Positions 12,645 to 24,167 of a DNA stretch of 64,000 nt are shown here, one piece after another. The stretch spans positions 275,848,122-275,912,121 of the forward strand of contig NC_084795.1 of the NCBI RefSeq assembly GCF_963169125.1. Direction: 5' to 3'. Every line of letters begins with the position of its first letter. Within the stretch, counting starts at the first letter, position 1. The translations under genes and the position numbers were made by a program. Source of the DNA: Humulus lupulus (lineage: Eukaryota > Streptophyta > Magnoliopsida > Rosales > Cannabaceae). Under the pieces are notes generated by a model, which saw nothing but the letters and a program-made list of their open reading frames with translations, was not told the origin of the DNA and did no database searches.

Positions 12645-13015
12645 GGCAACAGAGGCAGCTGTTTGCACCCTCAATCAGCCAAACCGCCCAAGGCGCCGTT
12701 CCTTTCCAGGGTTGTACAGTTGGAGGGTAAGGAAATTACCGTAATGCCCTCAAATGGACAACATAATGTCAGATTTGCCGTATAACTGAATACCATCCGA
12801 TTATCCAACGACTTCAGTGGCAAAATCGTAAATAAGATGGAGAGCGGGCAGGGCATTTAATGAAAAAGAAAAGAAAAGTGGAAAACGCTCTTCCGTGCAC
12901 CAGGCCCGTTTCGAGTGGGCCCAATTATTTTTCTCCTTTTAATAAATTTCGGCGCCTTATGTAGATGACACGCTTCATCCACGTGGCAATATTTGGTGGT
13001 TTGAGCTGCCTTGTA
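12645..13015. promoter_or_regulatory. GC-richer promoter-like island with G-box
   Basis: This segment of about 370 bases is much less AT-rich than its surroundings. It holds a G-box (CCACGTGGCA at 12979-12988), TGGGCC-type motifs near 12902-12922 and short inverted GGCC patterns. Such composition is common in plant proximal promoters. No gene start was recognised next to it, so it may be a distal element, a relict promoter, or a repeat not recognised here. Confidence 0.35.
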
Positions 13016-13045
13016 GACATGTAAGGTGGAAATTAAATTATTTTC

Positions 13046-13305
13046 TATTAAATTTTAGGGTAAACATTTATTTAGTATTATTATATTTTTAATATTACTT
13101 ATTCGGTATTTTATAATTTTATATATTTAACTCAAATTTAAACAATATATTTTTATTAATATAACTAAATTATCTTTAATTACACTAATAAAAATATATT
13201 AATCATATTTAAATTTAGCGTATCGAATATTACGATTTTAAATTATAAAATACTAAATAAATATTATTAAAAATATTTTGTATAGTTATTTACTCTAAAT
13301 TTTAT
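13046..13305. mobile_element. Palindromic AT-rich fold-back MITE
   Basis: The two halves are inverted copies. AAATTTTAGGGTAAACATTT at the left pairs with the right end reading AGTTATTTACTCTAAATTTT. Inner blocks around ATATTTTTATTAATATAA also pair. Total length is about 260 bp with no reading frame. Class is uncertain because no clear target duplication longer than TA can be read. Confidence 0.65.
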
Positions 13306-13309
13306 TCAA

Positions 13310-15180
13310 AAGAGAAAAGAAAAAAATCTATTTTTTATTTTGTTTAAATACAAAATTTAACTCTTTGTTTTTTAAATTTCACTATTAATTTTTTATTTTA
13401 TAAAATATATCGAAATTTTTAAGTAAGACTATTTTATTTCAATTAATTTAATTTAAATTAACTTATTATATTTTTATTTATGAATCTAAAACATAAAATA
13501 TTAAATATATAAATTTAATTTCGGTTTCAAAAGATAAAGTAAAAATTAATTATAATAATATAACGGCAAAAATGTCTTTCTGGAGAGAAGAAAAAGATAG
13601 CATTGACCAAAATTCAAGTGAAAAGCTAATTTAGTAGATTTTCTAAAATAGATGACCAAATTTAATATTTAGCTAAAATACAAAAAACTAAAATAATACT
13701 TTTTTTTTTAATAAATGTATATCTTTCTGTTAAATTTCATGTAAAAAGAAATTTACAATCAATATTTATAATCGTATTTACTCATTAAATGTTGACAATA
13801 TTTTAGATGGTAGTTAAGAGAAATAATAGCAGAATTAATTAAAATGAGATCACTCACATAAATTTTTAATTAAATAAATGTGTCTAAATTGTATACATGA
13901 ATTAAACACTTTCATATTAATGGAGTGTGGAACAAATGGTTGGGAAAGTGCCAACTGTTGTTAAACAACTACTTCTATTTAGATTTATAGACTTCTAATA
14001 CCTCTTCATATTTGTCCTATTTAATAAGAAAACACAAAAATCAAAACTACAAAATCACTATACAATTGGCATAAAGATAGGAAAAATTCTCAATCCAATC
14101 AATTATACTATTTTTTTTTTATCTTCAAAAACAAACTTTTCAATAGAGTAAGCAGGAAAAAGATAACATCTCAATATTGATGATATATATATATATTTTG
14201 ACAAATCTATTGATGATATCTTAAGTAAAGGAGTATAATATAAAGTTTGGTAATATATATATATATATAACATTTGATATACATACACATATTTTAATAT
14301 TGGGTTCTATTAAATATATACATTTAAGAAGCTATGTGACATGAAGAATAAAATATTATAGATAATTAATTGAATATTTATTAAAATTTTCTAATTTTAA
14401 ATTAATAATTTTAAAAACCCTTATTAATAGTTACTTATTAAGAAACATTTTAATAAATATATGGCAATTAAAGATATATATTTATAATTGTGTTAAGTTT
14501 AATAGGTGGTATATTTTATGCTAAATTTGAGATATAAAAATGTCTTTGTAATTTAAGATCTGTAGGAATCCAAATTGGATATATTTTCATTTTCTACCAG
14601 ACCACTACTTTTCAAGATCCCTCATTCCAAATCATCCTTTTATATAATTTGGAATCTAAAATGTTCAATTGTAGAATAATATATAAACTTCAAAATAATG
14701 TGAAACATCATAATTATTAATTATTGCAATTTATATTCCATTGTGTCTTTAAATTTAATAGATAAGATTGACTATGGTTATCACATTAATTTAAAATTAG
14801 GATAATAATCCAAATTAAAAATATGAGATAACTTATCATATATTCTCGATAAATTATAGTAAATGACCCAAAATAATGGCATCAAAAAATTAATGTTCTT
14901 GTCATATCATTTGCATCTCACCAAAGTGATACCCATAACAAATGACCTCTTATTTTTTAGGATGATAATTAATAAATGTCAATTAATTTTAAGTTGGAGA
15001 AAAATAATATTTTTCAAAATTTGAATTTTATTATATATTTATTTTTTTTTCAATTTTCTCTTTTCTATCATTTTTTTATTTATTTATTTAGAAACGTGTT
15101 ACTTTAATATAAGGGTATATGCATATTAATTTTGTTCAACCAGATTTTATTTTAAAGTTATATTAATTTTTTTCATTTTT
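13310..15180. other. AT-rich intergenic DNA
   Basis: Scattered (TA)n tracts (near 14185 and 14250) only. No gene or RNA recognised. Confidence 0.5.
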
Positions 15181-15720
15181 TATGGGTTGTTGAAATATTA
15201 TTTTACAACTAGCATATATATTTTTTGTGGTATGGTATATCATTTTTTTTACGATATTTAATTTATATCTTGTTATACATAATAGTAGTATATAATTTTG
15301 TATCATGGTATATGCATTTTAATGGTAGCATATAATTTTATTAACATAGTATATACGTTTTTTAGTAATAATTTTGTAAGTTTTGTTGGTATATTATTTT
15401 TCTACTCAGTATATGTATATTGTGGTATGGTATGTCATTATTTTTTATATAATATTTAAGTTATGTCTTCTTATATGTAATGGTGGTATATAATTTTGTT
15501 AGTTTGGTATATACATTTTTTTAATAATAATTTTTTAAGTGTTGTTGGTTTATTATTTTCCAACTCAATATTTTTTTTTTTTGTGGTATGATATATTATT
15601 TTTTAGATAATATTTTGTTTATATATTATTTTATTAATATAATATATTCATTTTAATCGTGGTGTATAGTTTTGTTAGCCTATAATATACATTTTGAGTA
15701 ATATATACCAATTAATTTTT
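15180..15720. repeat. Diverged tandem repeat of GTGGTATGGTATAT-type units
   Basis: Three to four decayed copies begin at about 15227 (GTGGTATGGTATAT), 15422 (GTGGTATGGTATGT) and 15583 (GTGGTATGATATAT), with a partial leading copy from 15182. Each continues with a TAGTATATAATTTTG-like block, a GGTATATACATTTT-like block and a GTTGTTGGTATATTATTTT-like block. Spacing is about 195 and 161 bases, so indels separate the copies. Not coding. Confidence 0.6.
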
Positions 15721-16009
15721 ATTAAAAAAAAATTATAATGTAGAGTTTTTTTTGTTATGATATATATTTAATAGCATGATATATCTATTTATTGTACTTA
15801 TGATAAATCAATTTCATATAACATGCTAATAAATTTATATACCATACTTTTTATATAAAAAAAATAAACAAAATAAACTGATATGAAATAAAAATAAAAA
15901 TTTGATATATTATAACATAAATAATATATATAACGTTTTAATAATAATTAAAAAAAATGTAATTTTTATATAATATTAAGTTATTAACCATATATAACTT
16001 TCAAGCCAA

Positions 16010-16760
16010 GTTGCACCGAAGAGTGAAGTGACATGTTGTCTTGTCCCCATTCTCTTCACACCTCCTCCTTTCTCCTCATATTTATTTTCTCTTTGCCACA
16101 ATTTTACCAAACTAGCCGTTGCTACGCAAAATTCATATACTGGGCCCCACCACTGAATCCCACTGTCAGTCAGTGCCCCCTCCCCTCACAGTTTTTTTTA
16201 AAAAAAACAAATATAAATGAAAAGAAAAAAAGAGAGATTTTTCGAGCAGCGTAAATTATGGGGCTTTCTCGGGTCATTCTCTTAATATAGACCCCGAAGC
16301 TAACGGCGTTAATCACGGGACACAATCAAAAGGTTGTATTTTCCAAAAACAAAAGTCGAGTCCGTGACGGTGTGAGTGACCCGACCACTCACTCTCACTC
16401 TATGTCTGTCAATTAACGTCCGTCAAAAACGGCGTCGTTCCTTTCCATCCCTCGGGTCCCACCTTCTCACGCGTTCGATTAAGCCTTTGGGCATCGGGAA
16501 ACGGAAACGCGTACGCACTGCGTCTGCGCTGCATGGGAAACTCAAGCAAAATAAAATGGAATTGGTGCGGTGATGGAGCAGTGTGACAGACTGTCGTCCA
16601 CCGTGACCTGCGGTGCACGTTAGTGGGGCAGCGTAGGATCTTGCTATTGTGCACCGAGGCCAAGCTCATTGAAAATGGAGTAATGGGGTGAAATGAGGGA
16701 TCCCAAGGTGGTGCATCGATGGTGGTGCAGGTGGGTTCTTAATCTTAGTACTAACTGACT
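16010..16760. promoter_or_regulatory. GC-richer promoter-like island without an attached gene
   Basis: About 750 bases of balanced composition sit in very AT-rich DNA. Motifs include GGGCCCCACC near 16143, AAACGGCGTCGTTCC near 16428, several GGTCCCAC/GTCCGTC boxes and CTCACTC repeats. Overlapping open frames on both strands (60-86 codons) show no domain, which is what balanced DNA gives by chance. It resembles a plant proximal promoter or conserved non-coding segment. I see no gene starting within 1 kb on either side. Confidence 0.35.
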
Positions 16761-16929
16761 AAACTGTTACTGGGTTTGGGTGCCATATATATATATATAT
16801 ATACATGCGCCACTGCACGTGACCTTTTGCCATATGATCATATGCATATCAATCAGCGTACAATCCATTCCAGACAACCTTTGCTATAATATATAATATA
16901 ATATGTAATCTCACCTTTTACTCTTCTAA

Positions 16930-17340
16930 TAATCAAGATTTCGTTTAATTATGGTATTCTACTTAAAAAATAATAATTTTTTATTTAATTAATTAAAAAT
17001 TTGATAATTAAACAAAAAAAATGTGTTTAGTAATTCTATTTTTATTTATTATTTTTTAAATTTTAATTAAAATTTATTAAATTTTGAAAATAGAATTTTT
17101 TCACTTTCAAATTTTTTTTTTAAACAGTTTTCAATTTTTTTTTTATTCTCTTCTTCAAATCAACACCTCATATTGTTAAATAAAAAATAAAAATAAAAAT
17201 TATCAAACGCATTTATTATTTTTTGTTTTGAAAAACAAAAAACAAAAATAGTTACCAAATATATTTTTATTTTTTAAAAATAAAAAAATTTTATTTCTAT
17301 TTTTGTACTTAAAATTTTTTACCAAATGGAGCCTATATTT
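16930..17340. mobile_element. Non-autonomous MITE-like repeat, copy 2 (possibly hAT type)
   Basis: Second copy of the repeat at 6.41-6.83 kb, in the same orientation. It shares the TCTCTTCTTCAAATCAACA block and the adjoining CTCATATTGTTAAA block. The right end reads TTACCAAATGGAGCC and the left end is less clear. No coding capacity. Confidence 0.5.
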
Positions 17341-17373
17341 TGTGAAATTAAAATATTATCTGATTCTCACTCA

Positions 17374-17374
<1 letters not shown>

Positions 17375-17408
<34 letters not shown>

Positions 17409-18060
17409 GATAAAAACAACTTCCAATATACACGTTTTGCTTAATTTTATTTATAATTTTTTTTAATTATTTTTATTAAATTTATATTAATATCATATAA
17501 ATTTTAAATAAATATTTTATTTTAATTAAATAATTTATTTATTTTTGTTTAAGATAATGCATAATCTAGTTTTTGAATTTGAGAGGGATAACAAGAAATT
17601 ATATATTATATGTTTAAAGTAATTTTAAATATTATACGTGGATTTTAAATTTAAGTTTTTTGCTAGATTTTTAAAAATATATATATTATATGTTTAATAT
17701 AATATTAAATATTATACGTGGATTTTAAATTTAAATTTCTTAATAATTTTTTTTTTTTGAAAAAATTTGTTACTAATTGACAGTAGATTATATTATATGT
17801 TTAACATGATATTCTTCTAATAACCGAGTTTAAGTTTAATTAAATTTTATTTAAGTTATAAAACATATAATTTTATTTATCATTGTAAAATATCTAAAAA
17901 AATATCATATTTTAATTTGTTTAATTATTTATTATTTTTAAATAATTATCATGGTAAAATATCTCAAAAATATCTTATTTTAATTTGTTTAATTTTTATT
18001 TTATTTTATTTAAGTTTAAGTATTTACAAACTACCATCAGATATAAAAATATTATGATAA
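17375..18060 (+). repeat. Dispersed AT-rich repeat, copy A, starting at a (TA)n tract
   Basis: After a (AT)n microsatellite at about 17378-17405 comes a 640-base AT-rich unit. It contains ATAATCTAGTTTTTGAATTT, TTATACGTGGATTTTAAA, ACTAATTGACAGTAGATT and TAAAATATCTAAAAAAATAT. The same order recurs at 36.36-36.92 kb (plus) and inverted at 44.21-44.65 kb, each beside a (TA)n tract. No ORF or TIR is visible. The element type is unknown. Confidence 0.65.
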
Positions 18061-19050
18061 AATTAACGTTAAAAGAATAAAAAATCGTTAAAACAAAAAA
18101 TTTGTTTTATCTCTAATCACTTATATAGAAAAAATATATATTCTATCTTTAAGAGATGGAAAATAATGACATGGTCCAATATTGGTCCATCAGTTCTCAT
18201 ACTATGTTACATAAGTCAATGTTATTATTTAAAGCCAAGAAAAGTTAGGCATTGTTCATGGTGAAAAACTTTGACTTTCTATGACCTACCTAATAATTTT
18301 TTTTTCTTATTTGTCTTTATTTGTATATTATTTTTTGTGATTGAATTAAATGGCCACAATATTTCATAAATATTAAAAGTAAATGATAAGTCTAACACTA
18401 TGTTTTGTAGGGAGGAGATAGGGGTGTTAAATTATTTGGTATTGAAAGGAGAGTTGAATATAAATTATTATATTAGAATAATTGTGCTATAATTACGTAA
18501 TTTGTGTTTTTCTTTAATTTTTTTCTTCATCTTTTCATTTTTTTTAAGCATTTAATTTTGGAGTATCATGGTGAACACATCATTCCTCCATCCCTCTCTT
18601 TTAATTGATTTTTGCTCTCCTAATCTTCTTCTGGAATGAACAAATAGGAAAGAAAAACTAATAGGAAATGAACAAAAATCTACAAAGAAATGAGAGAAAA
18701 TTTATTGTGTCAAAAAACTGAATGGTACAAAGTGTGATGTGACCAATGGTCAACATAAAGAGAAAACCTACCACCACAAAGTCTAATTTTTCTTTCACCA
18801 CAAATGTTGTGCAAGCTTCTCCAATTGGACTTTTAGAATTCGGTACAAAAACATAACAATGGTGTTAGCTATTGATGTGTTTCTCTCATCATGAGTGAGG
18901 GATAATTTTGTGATTAAAACAATTTCAGCCTTTGAAGTTGTATGCATATTGACAAATCTTACTTTGTCATTTTAAATTAAGTTTGCAGTTTTTTCGTTTT
19001 TTCTTTCAAAAAAATGAGTTTATGTTATTGTCTGTGTTTTCACCAAGTGA
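18060..19050. other. AT-rich intergenic DNA
   Basis: No gene or repeat recognised. Confidence 0.5.
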
Positions 19051-19054
19051 CAAG

Positions 19055-19877
19055 TGACACACATTAAAGAATAATTAAGACTTAACATAAATTGATTAAT
19101 TTTCCTTGGAGCTTGCTTTGAGCTCCACGGGAGGTAAGTCTTGCCTTCAATCACAGTTCATCACTGCCAGAGGAGTGCGTCCTTGTGGGAATGCCAGTTC
19201 ACGAGGACCATGTTACAAGATATTGTTCCAATCCTTAATCAAAGACCATTTCCTCGGTTCACTTCCCGCACAAGTTTGAGCGAACCGTCCTTTGGGCGAA
19301 GTAGAGTTGCTAGGTGTCAAGCTCAAGCAGCCATATGACATTTACTGTTACATAGATCGATGTGTCGATCTCGTACAAGCAATAAGCAGGTTGTCTCACG
19401 ACGTCGTTTTGACATGAGAAAACATGTTGCAACCCGTCTGACACTGTCAGGAGCATGTTGCCCAATAAAGTAGTGGGCTGGTATACCTCATATTGGGCCC
19501 ACTGAGATACATGGGGCCCACCAACACCTTAATTGAAGGAATTTATCATTTATTGCACATTTAAGTCTCCATTAACAGAGAATAATTGTAATTAGCGCTC
19601 ATTAGGAAATTAATTTCTCCTAGCCATCTATAAATAGGGCTAGAGCACACTTTGTAAAGGAACCCTAGATTTATTTTCTTATTTTCAAAGCACGCGCAAA
19701 ATGCTGCCTGAAAACCTGCATAAGAGCTTGACATTTGCAAGTTCTTCATATACTAAATACACATGACTCGTGGACTAGGGTTGATTCACAACTTGAACCA
19801 CATAAGATCTTGCGTCCCAACTTCTAATTTTTTAAGCTTTTTTTTTAATTAGTTGTTAATGAAATTGTTAGTCAACA
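19055..19877 (+). mobile_element. Solo LTR A (gypsy-like or TRIM/LARD class)
   Basis: About 823 bases beginning TGACACA and ending GTCAACA. CAAG precedes the left end and follows the right end, so a short, slightly imperfect target duplication is possible. A TATA-like TCTATAAATAGGG lies near 19626, followed by a conserved 3' module: ACTCGTGGACTAGGG near 19766, then GAACCACATAAGATC. The same module occurs in solo LTRs B, C, D and E. No coding sequence; an open frame at 19141-19338 is incidental. Boundaries are uncertain by a few bases. Confidence 0.6.
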
Positions 19878-19879
19878 CA

Positions 19880-21560
19880 AGTGATTTACATTTCTCTAGT
19901 AATTAATGCTAGGGACAAAAATTGAAGCATAGAAGATACACATAATACTAATGGATATGTTTTTAAATCACACATGCGTACGTTTATGTAACACAATTGA
20001 AAAACATATAATTTTTGGCAAAATAAAAAAAGACATAATAGTATTATAGGGATTATATATGAATTTGTGAAAGTATATAATTTTAAACAATATAAATTTT
20101 CTTTAAAATAAATTTAACATAAGAGTGATAAATAATGTGATCCAAAATTCCCCTAAAAAACTACAATTGAAATTAGCCCTCCAATTTTATTCAACTAAAA
20201 ATATCTTGAATTCTAGTTATAACTACTCAAAATGCACCAAAATTCACACCCAATGTTAGATTTTTAAAAAAAAAAAAAAAGTATTTTTGGACTTAAGATT
20301 TTAAGAGGAAAAAAAATAAAATTCAAATGATTCTATTTTCTCATGTTTGGATTAAATCAATAAATTACGAATTCTTTTTTTAGAATAATTAAAACTTAAA
20401 TGTAGTATAATTTTTAAAAGTTTACAACAATCATAAATACATGCAAAAAGAAAAAAAAAATATTAAAAAATCTTTCTAATTAAATTTGTAGAAAATAGTT
20501 TTCTTGACTTTTTCGCGTATATATTATAAAAAAAAATTTAGCTAAAATTCAAAGTGCAAATAAAACCTTAGAAACTTGGCTTATTGCAAAAATCCCTTAA
20601 AATCAAAACCCAATGTTACATTAATTAAACACTCATTATATAATGTATAATTCCCTCTCTCAAATAATATGTGTCGAGAAAAAACATGTCACGTGACCGA
20701 AGGTTGAGTTGAGTATACAATGATGTTATTATTATTATATTTTTTTAAATAATAACCAATTCAACTTCTAAAAAAAAGAAGGTAAATGGTGATTGGGAAA
20801 GGACAAGTAGGTTTGGGCATTATATTATAGGTAAGCCCGTGGTTTCATGAGTGAGAAAGGTATATGTTATGTTATCAGAGGTTGTAGTCTTTAAATCAAA
20901 GGAGTGATCAGCACTTGTCCGTACAACGGTAGCGGGTAATGGTCGGGTTGGTTGGTTGGGGTGATTTAATGGCTGAGAATATTTAAAGCCACCAATAGTA
21001 CTAGCTAATACCATTAAGGTTTTTGTTGACCTATATATAATTCCAACACTAACACTATATCCCTATTCACTACCTCACCTTTGACCCCTACCTCCATCAT
21101 CGTTTCTTGACTGACTCACTGATTTGGTTTGGTTTAGTTTAGTTTGTGTAATTGCATTGGACAAAAGGGGTCCATGCTTATATAGCTACTTAATTTTATG
21201 CTACCTTTTTACCTATTTTCATTTTAACCTAGCTGTAAATTTGTTATGTATGTTCATTATTGCCCACTTGTGTGTTTAATAAATGATAGATATAGTTTGA
21301 TGTTAAGTGTACTATTTATGCATAATAATTATGTTCGTTAAACGTACAATCCATATTAAATCGTTAAGTAGTTTTTTTAACGATAAAAGTTAGTAAGTAG
21401 TCTAAAATGTTGCACTTAAATCGCTAAGTAGTTATTTTTGTTGCAAAAGTCACATTTTACACAAATTTTATCTTAATTTTAATTAATCAATAAATGTCTA
21501 AAAATATATATTCATAACATCAATATAATAAATGGAATCTCTTTTAAAAATAAAAAATGA
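19880..21560. other. AT-rich intergenic DNA
   Basis: No gene recognised. A short less AT-rich stretch near 20880-20980 and pyrimidine-rich DNA near 21060-21120 have no identifiable product. Confidence 0.5.
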
Positions 21561-21564
21561 TTTA

Positions 21565-21965
21565 GGAGGATTCTATGGCAAGGGTTTCAAAAAGAGCCCC
21601 ACTAGTGGGGTTTTTTTGTATTTTCGACTCGTGAACAGTTCTCGGACCGGTTTTTGTTATGACAGTGTATATTGTAGTTATTTAGAGTATCTTGCAAATT
21701 TTCAGAAAATTCTGAATAATTTTTAGTGCCGAAAACTAGGTTGAAACATGTTGTTTTTTACGCGCATTAAAATATTAGTCACGAGTGCAACAAAATATTT
21801 TTTAACTAGTTTTCAGCACTATAAATTATTTAGAATTTTATGAAACTTTGTAGGATGCTCTAAATAACTATGATATACACAGTCATAAAAAATCGCGCCG
21901 AAAACTATTCACGGGTTAAGAATACAAAAAAAACCATTTTTGAAGCTCATAGCGTAGAAATTTCT
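21565..21965. mobile_element. Long-TIR fold-back MITE, copy 2
   Basis: The left arm has TCGACTCGTGAACAG and TTATTTAGAGTATCTTGC. The right arm has GGATGCTCTAAATAAC and CTATTCACGGGTTAAG. The centre is near 21765. Outer inverted blocks include TTTTTTTGTATTTTCGA against AAGAATACAAAAAAAACC. It is clearly related to the copies at 5.2 and 47.0 kb but with a rearranged centre. No coding capacity. Confidence 0.7.
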
Positions 21966-21969
21966 AATA

Positions 21970-22440
21970 TAAAAATATTATTCTATATTAGTTAAATTAA
22001 ATTTTAGAAAATAATACAACTTAAATTGAATTAAAATTTAGTTTATTTAAAATTAAATAATTTTTTATTTTTTTATGTATAAAATAAATTTCAAATAATT
22101 TTTCAATATTAGAACTATATATTTTTATTAATTAATTAAAATTGAGATAAAATTAATATAAAATATAACTTTTGCAACTAAAAAACCACTTAATGACTTA
22201 AATGTAATATTTCAAATTTATTACTAACTTTTCGCTTACTTATTAACTATTACAAAAAACAAATTATTTAGTGACTTAAATATAAATTTTTAGACTATTT
22301 AATAATTTTTTGTCGCAAACTTTTCGATATATTAAAGGATTATTTGTATAATCTGTAATATCAAATTACTCGATGATAATATTTGAATTAAATATTAGGA
22401 ATTAGAAAAAAAATTCATTTTTAAAGAAGGAAAAGGGATA
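21970..22440. other. AT-rich intergenic DNA
   Basis: No gene, RNA or repeat recognised. Confidence 0.5.
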
Positions 22441-22479
22441 AAAAAACATAAAGGATAAGATGAGTACCGGGGAGGCAGG

Positions 22480-23065
22480 CTGAGTCATAGAACAGTGAAG
22501 AAGACAAAAAACATGCACGTGGAGAATCTGACCCATTTGGGAATATTGTCCAACTGACATGGGTATAATAGTAATTTCATCTAACAGCTGTTCAGAGATT
22601 TCAGTTCCCTGCCTCCTCCTCCAAAGGCCAAAAAAGTAAAAAGCATAATTAAACTGAAATTAATATTTGTATTATTACTATTTTAATTTTGTTTAATATA
22701 TTTTTAAAAATTATTTTAAGTGGCTGCTCTGTCCCTATGGGTCCCACTCCTTTTGAGGATGTTTGCTTTGCCTGCCGTTTAAGAAATCGAGCTCTCTCTC
22801 TCTCTCTTTCAAGTTTCTACATCTCTCTTCAGAAAAAGACCCCTTTAGTTGGGAATGGGTGCCATCACTTTACGAGTCTACCACGTGGCACAACAGGTCA
22901 GACCTGTCAGCTTTTATCCAAATGCACATCGCCACGTCACATGCCCTTGCGGTTCCTTTCAGCGCCGATTTTAGGTTTATCTACTCTGACGTGGCAAACC
23001 CACCCTATACTTACTTCTTCCCTCTTCTTTATTATACTCACTCCCAAATGGTCTTTGTTTAGTAT
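22480..23065. promoter_or_regulatory. Promoter-like island with three clustered ACGT elements
   Basis: A GC-richer stretch with CCACGTGGCA (22881-22890), GCCACGTCAC (22931-22940) and TGACGTGGCA (22987-22996) within 115 bases, and another CACGTGG near 22515. A (CT)n tract lies at about 22791-22808. ACGT-core boxes in this spacing are typical of ABRE/G-box clusters bound by bZIP factors in plant promoters. The overlapping 126- and 99-codon frames here have no domain. No gene is seen immediately downstream on either strand, so function is inference. Confidence 0.4.
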
Positions 23066-23069
23066 CTAA

Positions 23070-24030
23070 ATTTTTTTTTTTATTAGAGTAATAATTCCAA
23101 CTCTAATAAATAAATAAATAAATTAATTATAGAGCGTACTGCAGGGATAGGTTTTATTAGTTGTTATTTTTTAACTAGTCATGGTAGGGATAGGTATTAG
23201 AAATAAAAAGTGATTAGAGAAATGCTAACGTCCAACATCACAATAAGTTGATATATTGTTATTGGTGTAATTTAATATCGTGTCTCACACATTTGGATTT
23301 AATAAGTATTATGAAATATCACTAACTAACCATAATATGTCATTTTATGTGTTGTCGAATATCTTAAAGTGTCAAATAGTAACACTCAAATGATTAAGAT
23401 ACGATTATATTCAAAATTTAATACAAATGAATTGAAAATAAATCAATAAATTAAAAATCCTCGAGGAGCCCACATGCCTCTCTCGATTTTCATTCTCCAA
23501 AAAACCCTAATTGATACTTTCTTTCCTCTTCATCAGAGTACGTCAACACAATGTCATGATTATATTTTGTTGTTGCTTTATTTTGTTAATTTATTTGAAT
23601 AATAATGTTTTTTTGTCACTCTTCCCCTATGGATGATTTTGGCTTTGGCCATAGTTTTGTGTTCGTTCTATATCCCTACTTACCGCTCTAATTGGATTTT
23701 TACCCTTGTTGTGAATTTGCTAATCACTAAAATGTCTCTTCTAAACAAAAAAGAAGGTTGGGAGGTTTAATTATATCTCTAGAGATTTTGTTAGCTTATT
23801 TGGGTTATCTTTTAGTGTGATTTTTATTAATTTTATGAGATTTTTTAACTGGAATTGATTATAGTTAACCCCTAATGAAATTTCCTTAATAAAAATTCAA
23901 TAAATTTATATCTCTATTCATAAAAAATGTGTATTTAACAGTTTTTCTTGATTTTAATAACTTTCTTTGTTAGTTTTAATAAAATATTATAAATATTTAA
24001 CGGAATATACTTTTAAAATTAATTAAAGAT
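23070..24030. other. AT-rich intergenic DNA
   Basis: Nothing recognisable as a gene. A GA/CT-rich portion near 23470-23540 is not coding. Confidence 0.5.
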
Positions 24031-24167
24031 AAATATTTATTAATTATATTAATATAAATTCAAATATTAAAAAATATCATTATTATAAACAAGAAATAAC
24101 ATTTTTGCCCCTTAAACTTTTGAAATTACCAGATTGTGCCCCCTAAAATATACAATTGGTTAAATTT

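Noticed and set aside
12236..12649. 137-codon minus-strand frame
   Set aside because: AT-rich, Ile/Phe/Lys-biased, with no domain and no promoter-like sequence at its start.
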